Shown here piece after piece: positions 1 through 7,624 of a stretch of 10,930 bases of DNA. A model generated the notes under the pieces. The model worked only from the letters and a program-made list of their open reading frames with translations, did not search any database and was not told the origin of the DNA. This stretch comes from UBA6136 sp964344495 (GTDB taxonomy: Bacteria > Pseudomonadota > Gammaproteobacteria > Methylococcales > Methylococcaceae): positions 1 through 10,930 of the forward strand of contig CAYFNI010000077.1 of NCBI GenBank assembly GCA_964344495.1, written 5' to 3'. Both the position numbers and the translations under genes were made by a program. Each line of letters begins with the position of its first letter. Positions within the stretch are counted from its first letter, which is position 1.

Positions 1-961
1 GCTTGCCAGCATCAAAGGTGACGAAGTTACCCACCGAGGGAATGACCACCAGTCCGCGCCGGGTCAGCTCATCGGTCAGCAACGCGCGGCCAGCCGTATT
101 GAGGGCCACCGTGCGGGCCAGATGGTCGGCATCCTCCAGAGCGGCGACGGCGGCCGCCAGTGCCGGAGCATTGACATTGAAGGGCTGACGCACCCGATTC
201 AGCAGATCGGCCATCGGTGCGCTGGACACCGCGTAGCCCACCCGCAGACCGGCGAGGCCATAGGCCTTGGAAAACGTCCGCGTGACCACCAGATGCGGAT
301 GCAGACCTTGCAGGGTCAGGGCATCGGGATAATCGTCCGCATCGACATATTCGATATAGGCCTCGTCGATCACTGGCACCACATGGTCGGGAAGGCCCCG
401 CAGAAACCGGGTCAAGGCATCACGATCGAGATAAGTGCCGGTGGGGTTGTTGGGATTGGCGATGAACACGACCCGAACCTGACCGTCCACGCGTTCGCGC
501 AGCGCATCAAGATCATGACCGTAGCGCGGTCCCCGGCGGCCGTCATGGGCCGGTGCCACCCGGGCCGAGGCACCGACCGCCTGGGTCACGATCGGGTAGA
601 CGGCGAAGGCATGCTCCGAAAAGACGGCCGATACGCCGGGACCGAGAAAGGCCCGGGCAATCAGCTCAAGCACATCGTTGGAGCCATTGCCGAGGGTGAT
701 CTGGGCCGGATCGAGCTTGAACCGGGCTGCCAGCGCGGCCTTCAGCTCAAAGCCACCACCATCCGGATACAGGTGAACCTGCGCCAAGGCATCCGCGGCC
801 GCCGCCAGAGCCTTGCGGCTGGGGCCCAAGGGATTTTCGTTGGACGCCAGTTTGACGATATCGGTAATGCCCAGCTCGCGCTCAAGCTCCCCGATCGGTT
901 TTCCGGGTATGTAAGGCGTCAGACCCTTGACCCCATGGACGGCTAGCTCCAGTGGCTGCAT
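1..961 (-). CDS. hisC: Histidinol-phosphate / aromatic aminotransferase, 3' end cut by window
   Basis: PLP-dependent class I/II aminotransferase of the HisC family. It moves an amino group between glutamate and imidazole-acetol phosphate in histidine synthesis; members beside pheA may also aminate phenylpyruvate or hydroxyphenylpyruvate. I translated it directly: the frame is open from ATG 961-959 to the window edge, 320 residues, with about 40-50 C-terminal residues presumably outside. Visible family landmarks are LASNENPLGPS (residues 38-48), GNGSNDVLE (91-99), NPNNPTGT (169-176), DEAY (199-202), the PLP lysine K232 in TFSKAYGLAGLRVGY, and R240. It starts 18 bases after the pheA stop, with a purine-rich CGGAAAAA before the ATG. 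It is the last gene seen in the gyrA-serC-pheA unit. HisC-type family membership is clear. The preference for histidine or aromatic substrates is inferred from position only. Confidence 0.93.
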   Translation of the reverse strand, partial: MQPLELAVHGVKGLTPYIPGKPIGELERELGITDIVKLASNENPLGPSRKALAAAADALAQVHLYPDGGGFELKAALAARFKLDPAQITLGNGSNDVLELIARAFLGPGVSAVFSEHAFAVYPIVTQAVGASARVAPAHDGRRGPRYGHDLDALRERVDGQVRVVFIANPNNPTGTYLDRDALTRFLRGLPDHVVPVIDEAYIEYVDADDYPDALTLQGLHPHLVVTRTFSKAYGLAGLRVGYAVSSAPMADLLNRVRQPFNVNAPALAAAVAALEDADHLARTVALNTAGRALLTDELTRRGLVVIPSVGNFVTFDAGK

Positions 962-979
962 GCTATTTTTCCGTTGGAC

Positions 980-2086
980 TTAGTTGAATGCCCGTGGATA
1001 CGAGCCGAGCACCTTGAGCAGGGTGACGTGGCTTTCCAATTCCGCGAGGGCCTCGGCCACGGCCGGATCGCTGCGATGTCCCTCGACATCGACAAAGAAC
1101 ACATAATCCCAGGCCGCCCGGCGCGACGGACGCGACTCGATCTTGCTCATGCTGATTCCGTGGCGCGCGAACGGCTCCAGCACGCCGTAGAGCGCACCCG
1201 GGTCATTGTGGATTGCGAGCAGCAGTGACGTCTTGTCACCGCCGGTCGAGCCGACCGGGTTGCGACCGATGACCAGAAAGCGGGTGGTATTGTCTGGCTC
1301 ATCCTCAATGTTGCGCTCGATGATGCCGAGGCCATACAACTCGGCCGCGACTTCACCGGCAATCGCTGCGGCACCCGGCGTTTGGGCGGTGCGACGCGCG
1401 GCCTCGGCATTGCTGCTGACAGCCGTCCGGCGTACACCCGGCAGGAACCGGTCCAGCCATTCTCGGCACTGAGCCAGCGACTGCTGATGGGAGAAGACCT
1501 CTTCGATCGCTTCAAGCCCGACACCCGCCGACATCAGGTTGTGATGGATCCGCAGGCTTACCTCGCCGGCGATTGTCAACGGCGAATGCAGGAAACTGTC
1601 GAGCGTGTGGGTGATGACGCCTTCGGTCGAATTCTCGACCGGCACGACCCCATACTGGCAAGCTCCGCTCTCGACCGCCCGGAAGATTTCGTCAATGGAC
1701 GGAAACGGCGTGGCGCAGATGGCATGACCGAAATGCCGGTAGGCGGCCTGCTGGGTAAAAGTCCCCTCCGGCCCCAGGAACGCCACGGCCAGAGGTTTCT
1801 CCAGTGCCAGACATTCGGACATCAGCTCACGGTAGAAGCGCCCGACCGTCTCCCGGCTCAGGGGACCGGGGTTCTTGTCCATCATGCGCCGCAGCACCTC
1901 GACCTCGCGCTCGGAACGATGAAAGCAATCGACTGCACCCGCCGCAACCTTGATCTCGGCAACCCGTTGGGCACAGCGGGCACGGCGGTTGAGCAGGTCC
2001 AGCAACTGGTCGTCGATGGCGTCGATCTCGCGCCGGATATCGGACAGGTTCGACAGATCGTTGGGCGAAACGTGATCGGATGACAT
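980..2086 (-). CDS. pheA: P-protein: chorismate mutase / prephenate dehydratase
   Basis: Bifunctional cytoplasmic enzyme of phenylalanine synthesis: chorismate to prephenate, then prephenate to phenylpyruvate. It has 368 residues, close to the usual 360-390. An AroQ-type chorismate mutase lies at about 14-95 (IRREIDAIDDQLLDLLNRR, K46 in the helix, FHRSEREVEVL). The prephenate dehydratase domain is about 99-275, with FLGPEGTFT (103-111), PVENSTEG (149-156) and the catalytic TTRF motif (267-270). A C-terminal ACT domain (about 285-360) carries GALY (297-300) and ESRP (317-320), the phenylalanine-binding motifs, so feedback inhibition by phenylalanine is expected. The ATG lies 6 bases after the stop of the dehydrogenase gene, with no strong Shine-Dalgarno, which suggests translational coupling. 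All three domains appear intact. Confidence 0.97.
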   Translation of the reverse strand: MSSDHVSPNDLSNLSDIRREIDAIDDQLLDLLNRRARCAQRVAEIKVAAGAVDCFHRSEREVEVLRRMMDKNPGPLSRETVGRFYRELMSECLALEKPLAVAFLGPEGTFTQQAAYRHFGHAICATPFPSIDEIFRAVESGACQYGVVPVENSTEGVITHTLDSFLHSPLTIAGEVSLRIHHNLMSAGVGLEAIEEVFSHQQSLAQCREWLDRFLPGVRRTAVSSNAEAARRTAQTPGAAAIAGEVAAELYGLGIIERNIEDEPDNTTRFLVIGRNPVGSTGGDKTSLLLAIHNDPGALYGVLEPFARHGISMSKIESRPSRRAAWDYVFFVDVEGHRSDPAVAEALAELESHVTLLKVLGSYPRAFN

Positions 2087-2092
2087 GGCGTC

Positions 2093-3265
2093 TTAGGGAA
2101 TGACGCGGGCCGAAAGCACACCCTCGATGGAAATGATCCGTCGCAGGGTCTCCTCAGGCACCGGTGAATCCAGGTCAACCACCGTATAGGCGATGTCACC
2201 CCGGGATTTGTTGACCAGATCGAGGATATTCAGTTTGGCTTCGGCCAGTGCAGCCGTGATCTGCCCGACCATGTTGGGTACATTCCGGTTGACGATGCAC
2301 AGCCGGATCCCCTGGGTGCGTGGCACCACAACCTCGGGCAGGTTGACCGCGTTGCGGACATTGCCGTTCTCCAGAAAGTCGCGCAACTGGTCGGCCACCA
2401 TGATGGCGCAGTTGTCCTCGGCTTCTGCGGTGGAGGCGCCGAGATGCGGCAACGCTACCACGGCGGGGTGATCAATCAGCCTGCGACTGGGGAAATCGCA
2501 GACGTAGGTGGACAGCCGTCCACTGTCCAGCGCGTCCAGCACGGCGGCTTCGTCGACCACTTGATCGCGGGAAAAATTGAGCAGCACTGCGCCCTGTTTC
2601 ATGAAATCCATGCGTGCGGCATTGATGACATGGCGGGTATGATCGTTGAGCGGTACATGCAGCGTGACGAAATCGGCATGGGAGATCAGGTCATCGATGC
2701 TGGTGGCGCGCTTGGCCAGCGAAGACAGTTGCCAGGCGCTTTCGACCGTCAACTGGGGATCGTAGCCCACCACATCCATACCCAGATTCATCGCCGCATT
2801 GGCAACGCGGACGCCGATTGCCCCCAGCCCCAGCACAGCCAGCCGCTTGCCGGCCAGTTCGAAACCGGCGAAGGCGCTCTTGCCCTTCTCGACCTGCGCG
2901 TGCAATTGGTGGTCATCCCCCTCGAGCCTGCGGGCAAAGTCCCAGGCAGCACAGATACGGCGTGAGGCCAGCAGCATGCCGGCGATCACCAGTTCCTTGA
3001 CGGCATTGGCATTGGCGCCCGGCGCATTGAACACCGGAATGCCGCGGCGGGTGTATTCGGCCACCGGGATGTTGTTGACCCCGGCACCGGCCCGCCCCAC
3101 CGCCCGCAAGGTCGGCGGAATCTCGCGCCCATGCAGGTCGTACGAGCGCAGCATCACGGCATCCGGATGCTGTATCTCCGAGGCTACCTCATACCGCTCG
3201 CGCGGAAATCGGTCGAGCCCCAGCGATGAAATCGAGTTATAGGTCAGCACCTTGAACATGGGCAT
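2093..3265 (-). CDS. serA: D-3-phosphoglycerate dehydrogenase (SerA type, ACT domain)
   Basis: NAD-dependent enzyme for the first step of serine synthesis, 3-phosphoglycerate to phosphohydroxypyruvate, feeding the SerC encoded just upstream. With the ATG at 3265 it has 390 residues. The N-terminal part of the catalytic domain has the substrate loop RAGAGVNNIP. The Rossmann motif GLGAIG starts near residue 146. The catalytic arginine is in NFSRDQVVDE (R233) and the catalytic histidine in LPHLGAST (H274). A C-terminal ACT domain (about 317-390) suggests serine feedback. Where E. coli SerA has its catalytic Glu269 (in FPTEP), this protein reads DFPSRR, with Arg at the equivalent place. Start choice: ATG 3265 overlaps the serC stop as TGATG. 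TTG 3268 and ATG 3259 are alternatives, and ATG 3259 (MFKVLTYN) may fit the family best. The symbol rests on family and context; another 2-hydroxyacid dehydrogenase role is less likely. Confidence 0.9.
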   Translation of the reverse strand: MPMFKVLTYNSISSLGLDRFPRERYEVASEIQHPDAVMLRSYDLHGREIPPTLRAVGRAGAGVNNIPVAEYTRRGIPVFNAPGANANAVKELVIAGMLLASRRICAAWDFARRLEGDDHQLHAQVEKGKSAFAGFELAGKRLAVLGLGAIGVRVANAAMNLGMDVVGYDPQLTVESAWQLSSLAKRATSIDDLISHADFVTLHVPLNDHTRHVINAARMDFMKQGAVLLNFSRDQVVDEAAVLDALDSGRLSTYVCDFPSRRLIDHPAVVALPHLGASTAEAEDNCAIMVADQLRDFLENGNVRNAVNLPEVVVPRTQGIRLCIVNRNVPNMVGQITAALAEAKLNILDLVNKSRGDIAYTVVDLDSPVPEETLRRIISIEGVLSARVIP

Positions 3266-4347
3266 CAACCGTATCGGCGCTCGAACGCCTGCATAAAGCC
3301 GATCAAGGCCTCGACGCCCGCTTCAGGCATGGCATTGTAGATACTGGCGCGAAAACCTCCGACGGAGCGATGACCTTCGAGATTGACCAGCCCCTCTGCC
3401 TTGGCCTCGGCCAGAAAAGTCTTTTCCAGTTCGACATTGGCGATGCGGAACGGCACGTTCATGCGCGAACGACAGGCGGGATCGACGGGGTTGGAGTAGA
3501 AGTCGGAGTCGTCGATCGCGGCATACAGCCGGGCGGCCTTGCGGTCGTTCACGATCGCCATCGCCTCGAGACCGCCCTGCCCTTTAAGCCACTGCAGAAC
3601 CAGTCCCAGCAGGTACCAGGGATACGTCGGCGGCGTGTTCAGCATGGAACCGTTCTCGGCCTGCTGAGCATAATCGAAGATGGAGGGCGTACCCGGCAAC
3701 GTCTGGCCGATCAGGTCTTCGTGCACGATCACCAGCGTAATGCCGGCCGGCCCCATGTTTTTCTGGGCACCGGCATAAATCAGGCCGAACCGGCTGACGT
3801 CCAGCGGGCGGGAGAGAATGTTGGAAGACATATCCGATACCAGCGGGAGTCCGCCCGCATCAGGTATGTGGTGAAATTCGACTCCGCCGATGGTCTCGTT
3901 CGAGGTGTAATGCAGGTAAGCCGCCGCCGGATCGAGCGTCCACTCGCTGCGCGGCGGGATGGAACTGAATCCGGAGCCCTCTCCGGATGCTGCAATCGCC
4001 ACAGTTCCGTAATGCTTCGCCTCGCCGATGGCTTTCTTCGACCAGATGCCGGTATTGACATAGCAACTAGCCTCCCTGCCGCGCATCAGGTTCATGGGAA
4101 TCGCGGCAAATTGGCCGCTGGCACCGCCCTGCAGGAACAGCACCTTGTATTGCGGCGGCACCTGCAGCAATGCGCGCACATCGGCTTCCGCCTGCTCAGC
4201 CAGAGCCACGTAGGCCTTGCTGCGATGACTCATCTCCATCACCGACATGCCGGTACCGTGCCAGTCGCACAGTTCATCGCGGGCCTGCTCCAGAACCGGC
4301 AGCGGCAGCGTCGAAGGTCCGGCGCTGAAGTTATAGACTCGGCTCAT
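3265..4347 (-). CDS. serC: Phosphoserine aminotransferase
   Basis: PLP-dependent class V aminotransferase that converts phosphohydroxypyruvate and glutamate to phosphoserine. In the pyridoxine route it also makes 4-phosphohydroxythreonine. The product has 360 residues, matching E. coli SerC (362). Landmarks are YNFSAGPSTLP at the N terminus, MSHRSK (39-44), LQGGASGQF (72-80), the PLP lysine K196 in YAGAQKNMGPAG, and the C-terminal EGHRSVGGFRASIYNA. The frame is open for 28 further codons upstream. I chose ATG 4347-4345 because MSRVYNFSAGP is the family start and GGAG sits 9-12 bases upstream. This start lies inside the gyrA end, giving a 17-base overlap with gyrA. The serC stop overlaps the next ATG by one base (TGATG), so gyrA-serC-serA translation is probably coupled. 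Confidence 0.96.
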   Translation of the reverse strand: MSRVYNFSAGPSTLPLPVLEQARDELCDWHGTGMSVMEMSHRSKAYVALAEQAEADVRALLQVPPQYKVLFLQGGASGQFAAIPMNLMRGREASCYVNTGIWSKKAIGEAKHYGTVAIAASGEGSGFSSIPPRSEWTLDPAAAYLHYTSNETIGGVEFHHIPDAGGLPLVSDMSSNILSRPLDVSRFGLIYAGAQKNMGPAGITLVIVHEDLIGQTLPGTPSIFDYAQQAENGSMLNTPPTYPWYLLGLVLQWLKGQGGLEAMAIVNDRKAARLYAAIDDSDFYSNPVDPACRSRMNVPFRIANVELEKTFLAEAKAEGLVNLEGHRSVGGFRASIYNAMPEAGVEALIGFMQAFERRYG

Positions 4348-6415
4348 CCTGCTCTCCATCGTTTTCGCCTTCGGCAAGGTCCAGATTGTCATCGTCCGCT
4401 TCCTCCCCTTCCAGGTACGGAATGCGGTCAACCCCGACCACCCGCTCGTCGGCGCTCAGCTTGATGACCGTCACACCTTGAGTATTGCGGCCCAGTTCGC
4501 GGATTTCATCGACGCGAGTGCGGACCAGGGTGCCGGCATCGGTGATCAGCATGATCTCGTCGCCCTCCTGGACCCGGACCGCTGCCACAACGGCGCCGTT
4601 GCGCTCGCTGGTCTGGATCGCGATGACGCCCTGACCACCGCGCCGATGCCGGGGGAAATCTCCAATGGCGGTGCGCTTGCCGAAACCGTTTTCCGTGATG
4701 TTGAGCACCGAGCCTTCGGTACCGATGATCAGAGCGATGATTTCCTGGCCATCCAGCAGCGTCATGCCCCGCACGCCGGTGGCACCACGTCCCATGGGGC
4801 GGACGTCGTCTTCGCTGAAGCACACCGACTTGCCGGCATTGCTGAACAGCATCACATTTTGCTGGCCATCGGTCACGGCCACATTCACCAACCGGTCATC
4901 CTGGCGCAGGTCAATGGCGATCTTGCCGGTCGAGCGCGGCCGTTCGAACTCGCTCAGCGCCACTTTCTTGACAATGCCGGAGGCGGTCGCCATGAAGATG
5001 AAATGACCATCGTCAAATTCGCGAATCGGCAGGATGGCGTTGATCTTTTCGCCATCTTCCAGCGGCAGCAGATTGACGAACGGCTTGCCGCGCGCGGTGC
5101 GACTGGCGACTGGAAGTTCGTAGACCTTGAGCCAATAGACCTTGCCGACACTGGAGAAGCACAGGATGGTGTCGTGCGTGTTGGCAACGATCAGCTTCTC
5201 GATGTAATCCTCTTCCTTCATGCTGGTGGCCATCTTGCCGCGACCTCCGCGGCGCTGCGCGCGGTAGGCGGACAAGGGCTGCGATTTGACATAGCCCTCA
5301 TGCGACACCGTGACCACCCTGTCTTCTTCCGGGATCAGGTCGGCGCGGGAGAGGTCCAGGTAATCCTCGATGATGCGGGTGCGACGCTGGTCGCCGAACT
5401 GATCGCGGATGGCCACCAACTCGTCGCGGATGACTTCCATCAGCCGGATGTCACTGCCAAGAATTTCGAGCAACTCGTCGATGCGCGCCAGAATTTCCTT
5501 GTACTCGCCGATGATCTTGTCCTGCTCAAGGCCCGTCAGACGGTGCAGACGCAGATCAAGAATGGCCTGCGCCTGTTCCGGCGACAGCCGATAGCCCAAC
5601 TCCGTCAGGCCAAAGCCGGGTGCGAGCGCTTCCGGCCGCGAGCGACTGGCATCCTCGGCGCGCGCCACCATTTCCGATACCACGCCCGGCCGCCAGTGGC
5701 GTTCGAGCAGACGTTCCTTGGCGATGGCCGGACTGGGTGAGGTCTTGATAAGCTCGATGACCTCGTCGATGTTCGCCAGCGCCACCGCCAGGCCTTCCAG
5801 CAGATGGGCCCGTTCGCGTGCCTTGCGCAGGTCGAACAGCGTACGCCGGGTGACGACCTCGCGCCGGTGATTGATGAAGGCGGCGAGGATCTCCTTGAGG
5901 TTCAGGCAGCGCGGCCGACCGTCAATGAGGGCAACCATGTTGATGCCGAACACGCTCTGCATGGCCGTCTGCTGGTAGAGGTTGTTCAGCACCACGTCCG
6001 GCGATTCGCCGCGCTTGAGTTCGATCACCATGCGCATGCCATCCTTGTCGGACTCATCGCGCAAGCCGGAGATGCCTTCCAGTTTCCCTTCCTTGGCCAA
6101 CTCGGCAATCTTTTCCATCAGGCGTGCCTTGTTGACCTGATAGGGCAGCTCGTTGACGATGATGCTGGTGCGCGCGCTGTCCTCTTCGAACTCGCATTGG
6201 GCGCGCAAATAGATGCGGCCGCGTCCGGTCAGGTAGGCCTCGCGGATGCCGCTGGCGCCGTTGATCGTGCCAGCGGTCGGAAAATCGGGACCGGGAACGA
6301 TCGCCATCAGCTCCTGGATCGTGGCGTCAGGGTTGGCAATCAGCCACAGGCAGGCATCGACGACTTCGGTCAGGTTATGAGGCGGGATGTTGTTGGCCAT
6401 GCCGACGGCAATGCC
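4331..6415 (-). pseudogene. gyrA: DNA gyrase subunit A, C-terminal fragment (frame broken at its 5' side)
   Basis: Carries the rest of the GyrA breakage-reunion core and the whole C-terminal DNA-wrapping domain. Homology runs in this frame from GIAVGMANNIPPHNL (GGC at 6415-6413) to the stop at 4331. The first in-frame ATG is at 6400, so 689 residues could be read from there, but that is not a natural start. Visible elements are EIP/ELPYQVNK-like strand ELPYQVNKARL, GISGLRDESDKDGM, FGINMVAL, AILDLRLHRLTGLE, and the GyrA box QRRGGRGK (bases 5234-5257) that defines gyrase rather than topoisomerase IV. Six-bladed pinwheel repeats follow (VNLLPL, FMATASG, GKRTA, TDAGTLVRTRV). An acidic tail ends the protein, as in E. 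coli. Joined to the N-terminal fragment and allowing for the missing piece, the protein would be about 866 residues (E. coli 875). The stop lies inside serC. Confidence 0.93.
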
Positions 6416-6870
6416 GACTCGTCGTAGTTGGGGGTGAAATCGACGGTCTCTTTTTCGAGGTCGGCCAAGAGCTCATGGGCGATACGGGCCATGCGAACTT
6501 CGGTATAACGCATGGCCGCGGGCGGGTCGCCATCGACCGAACCGAAGTTGCCCTGTCCGTCGATCAGCATATAGCGCAGCGAAAACGGCTGGGCCATGCG
6601 GACGATGGTGTCATAGACCGCCGAATCCCCGTGCGGATGGTATTTACCGATGACGTCACCGACAACACGCGCGGACTTCTTGTAGGGCTTGTTCCAGTCG
6701 TTACTGAGTTCATGCATCGCATACAGGACCCGCCGATGCACCGGCTTCAGTCCGTCGCGGACGTCGGGCAGAGCGCGCCCCACGATGACGCTCATGGCGT
6801 AATCGAGGTACGACTGGCGCATCTCGTCTTCGAGCGTGACAGGGATGATCTCTTTGGCGAAGGAAGTCAT
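6370..6870 (-). pseudogene. gyrA: DNA gyrase subunit A, N-terminal fragment (ends out of frame)
   Basis: Start of GyrA, the gyrase subunit that cuts and rejoins DNA during ATP-driven negative supercoiling with GyrB. From ATG 6870 the product opens MTSFAKEIIPVTLEDE and matches GyrA to residue 151-152 (NYDES). It then reads 14 or so unrelated residues to a TGA at 6372-6370. The catalytic tyrosine Y122 (AAMRYTE) is present. The quinolone-resistance region reads GKYHPHGDSAVYD with S83 and D87, the residues of quinolone-susceptible enzymes in E. coli numbering. No good Shine-Dalgarno precedes the ATG, but the start agrees with GyrA alignments from memory. A near-perfect -10 element lies 64 bases upstream. 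It leads the minus-strand cluster. The two fragments are almost certainly one gene. Confidence 0.94.
6411..6422 (-). other. Deletion/frameshift junction inside gyrA
   Basis: The upstream frame reads ...NYDES and the downstream frame resumes at GIAVGMA. The join lies at about 6416/6415 within GAGTCGGCATT. In E. coli GyrA, 22 residues (GTEKIPDVMPTKIPNLLVNG plus SS) separate NYD from GIAVG. Only five bases (GAGTC) remain here, so about 61 bases are missing, a number that is not a multiple of three. Because gyrA is essential and the missing stretch is highly conserved, an assembly or sequencing collapse is more likely than a living mutant. The sequence alone cannot decide. Confidence 0.88.
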
Positions 6871-6933
6871 GCGGCAGTACGAAATCGGTGGAGCGCGGGC
6901 ACGGTGGCAGAGGCCCTACCCGGCAAAAGGACG

Positions 6934-6962
6934 ATTATACGCGCCGAACGGCTCGCGCTCCA
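6934..6962 (-). promoter_or_regulatory. Probable sigma-70 promoter of the gyrA cluster
   Basis: On the minus strand a perfect TATAAT (6939-6934) sits 64 bases upstream of the gyrA ATG. At 17 bases spacing the -35 position reads TGGAGC, only three of six matches to TTGACA, so the -10 is the main support. The surroundings are GC-rich, which makes the box stand out. Confidence 0.5.
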
Positions 6963-7081
6963 CTCGCCGGATTATGGGTGCTTCAACCGTTGTTCCGTGT
7001 CCCCACGGATGTCTGACGGGGTTCCGGCCCGGTGACAATGCCCTCCATGGACACTGACCATCCGGACTGGCCGACAGCATC

Positions 7082-7438
7082 ATGTCGACGCGCCTGAAAT
7101 GCCTGGCGATCATGCTCGTCCTGAGCCTGATCGGGTTCGGCCCGCTCTCGCTGACCTGCCTGATCGGTCTGTATGTGGTTGTAGCACGTCCGGAGTGGTT
7201 CCTGCTGACCACCCGATGCCTCTACGGCCACCCCTCAACCAAACCGATCACGTCTGACGCCTCGAATGCCAACTTCGAAACGCGACTGAAGGTTTTTCTA
7301 AGCCTGATGCTGCTCCTTATTATTGATATAGCGCCGGTTCCGGTCACCGGCTCAATCGGCCTGTATGTCGTACTGGCGCGACCAGTGTGGTTTTTGTCGC
7401 TGGTCGAACGGGTTTATGCTCCGCGGAGCCCGCGCTGA
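7082..7438 (+). CDS. Small membrane protein with a tandemly duplicated module, function unknown
   Basis: 118 residues that I do not recognise as a named family. Two hydrophobic segments (about 7-34 and 71-98) each end in a near-identical signature: IGLYVVVARPEWF (27-39) and IGLYVVLARPVWF (91-103). The whole unit is duplicated. Residues 3-48 align without gaps to 67-112, 21 of 46 identical, both beginning TRLK and ending in Tyr. A short polar linker (49-66) joins the copies. An inner-membrane location with two to four helices or hairpins is likely. It is divergent from gyrA, 211 bases away, and converges on the diguanylate cyclase gene. ATG 7082 is the only ordinary start because an in-frame TGA lies at 7055-7057; no clear Shine-Dalgarno is seen. 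The internal repeat makes a real protein far more likely than a chance frame. Confidence 0.72.
   Translation: MSTRLKCLAIMLVLSLIGFGPLSLTCLIGLYVVVARPEWFLLTTRCLYGHPSTKPITSDASNANFETRLKVFLSLMLLLIIDIAPVPVTGSIGLYVVLARPVWFLSLVERVYAPRSPR
7088..7417 (+). repeat. Internal duplication in the membrane protein gene
   Basis: Two coding modules, 7088-7225 and 7280-7417, of 46 codons each at an offset of 64 codons. They are about 46% identical as protein. At the DNA level they have drifted, with many synonymous changes around GLYVV and ARP, so the duplication is old and the protein has been kept under selection. Confidence 0.75.
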
Positions 7439-7624
7439 TCGCTGCCGGCTCTCAATCATCGCGCCGTCGCGGCAACAGCAGGCCTTTGCGGTTTCTGCGC
7501 GGCGCGAGCGGCGGTGTCAAGACGGGCGAACACCCGCGGCGGGAAGGACGCAACAGCCGGCTGATGGCGGTCCTTGCACGGGCCAGCCACAGGCGCACGG
7601 TGGCCTGCAGCGATGCTGCGGCCA

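Noticed and set aside
122..946. Long plus-strand open frame of 274 codons opposite hisC
   Set aside because: It is the antisense shadow of the hisC-type gene, whose minus-strand translation shows all family motifs. Similar long plus-strand frames at 1382-2083, 2444-2965, 3370-4464 and 4478-5740 are shadows of pheA, serA, serC and gyrA for the same reason.
6370..6870. An intein or insertion as the cause of the gyrA interruption
   Set aside because: Sequence is missing rather than added. The usual GyrA intein site at the catalytic Tyr is uninterrupted, and no target-site duplication or mobile element is seen.
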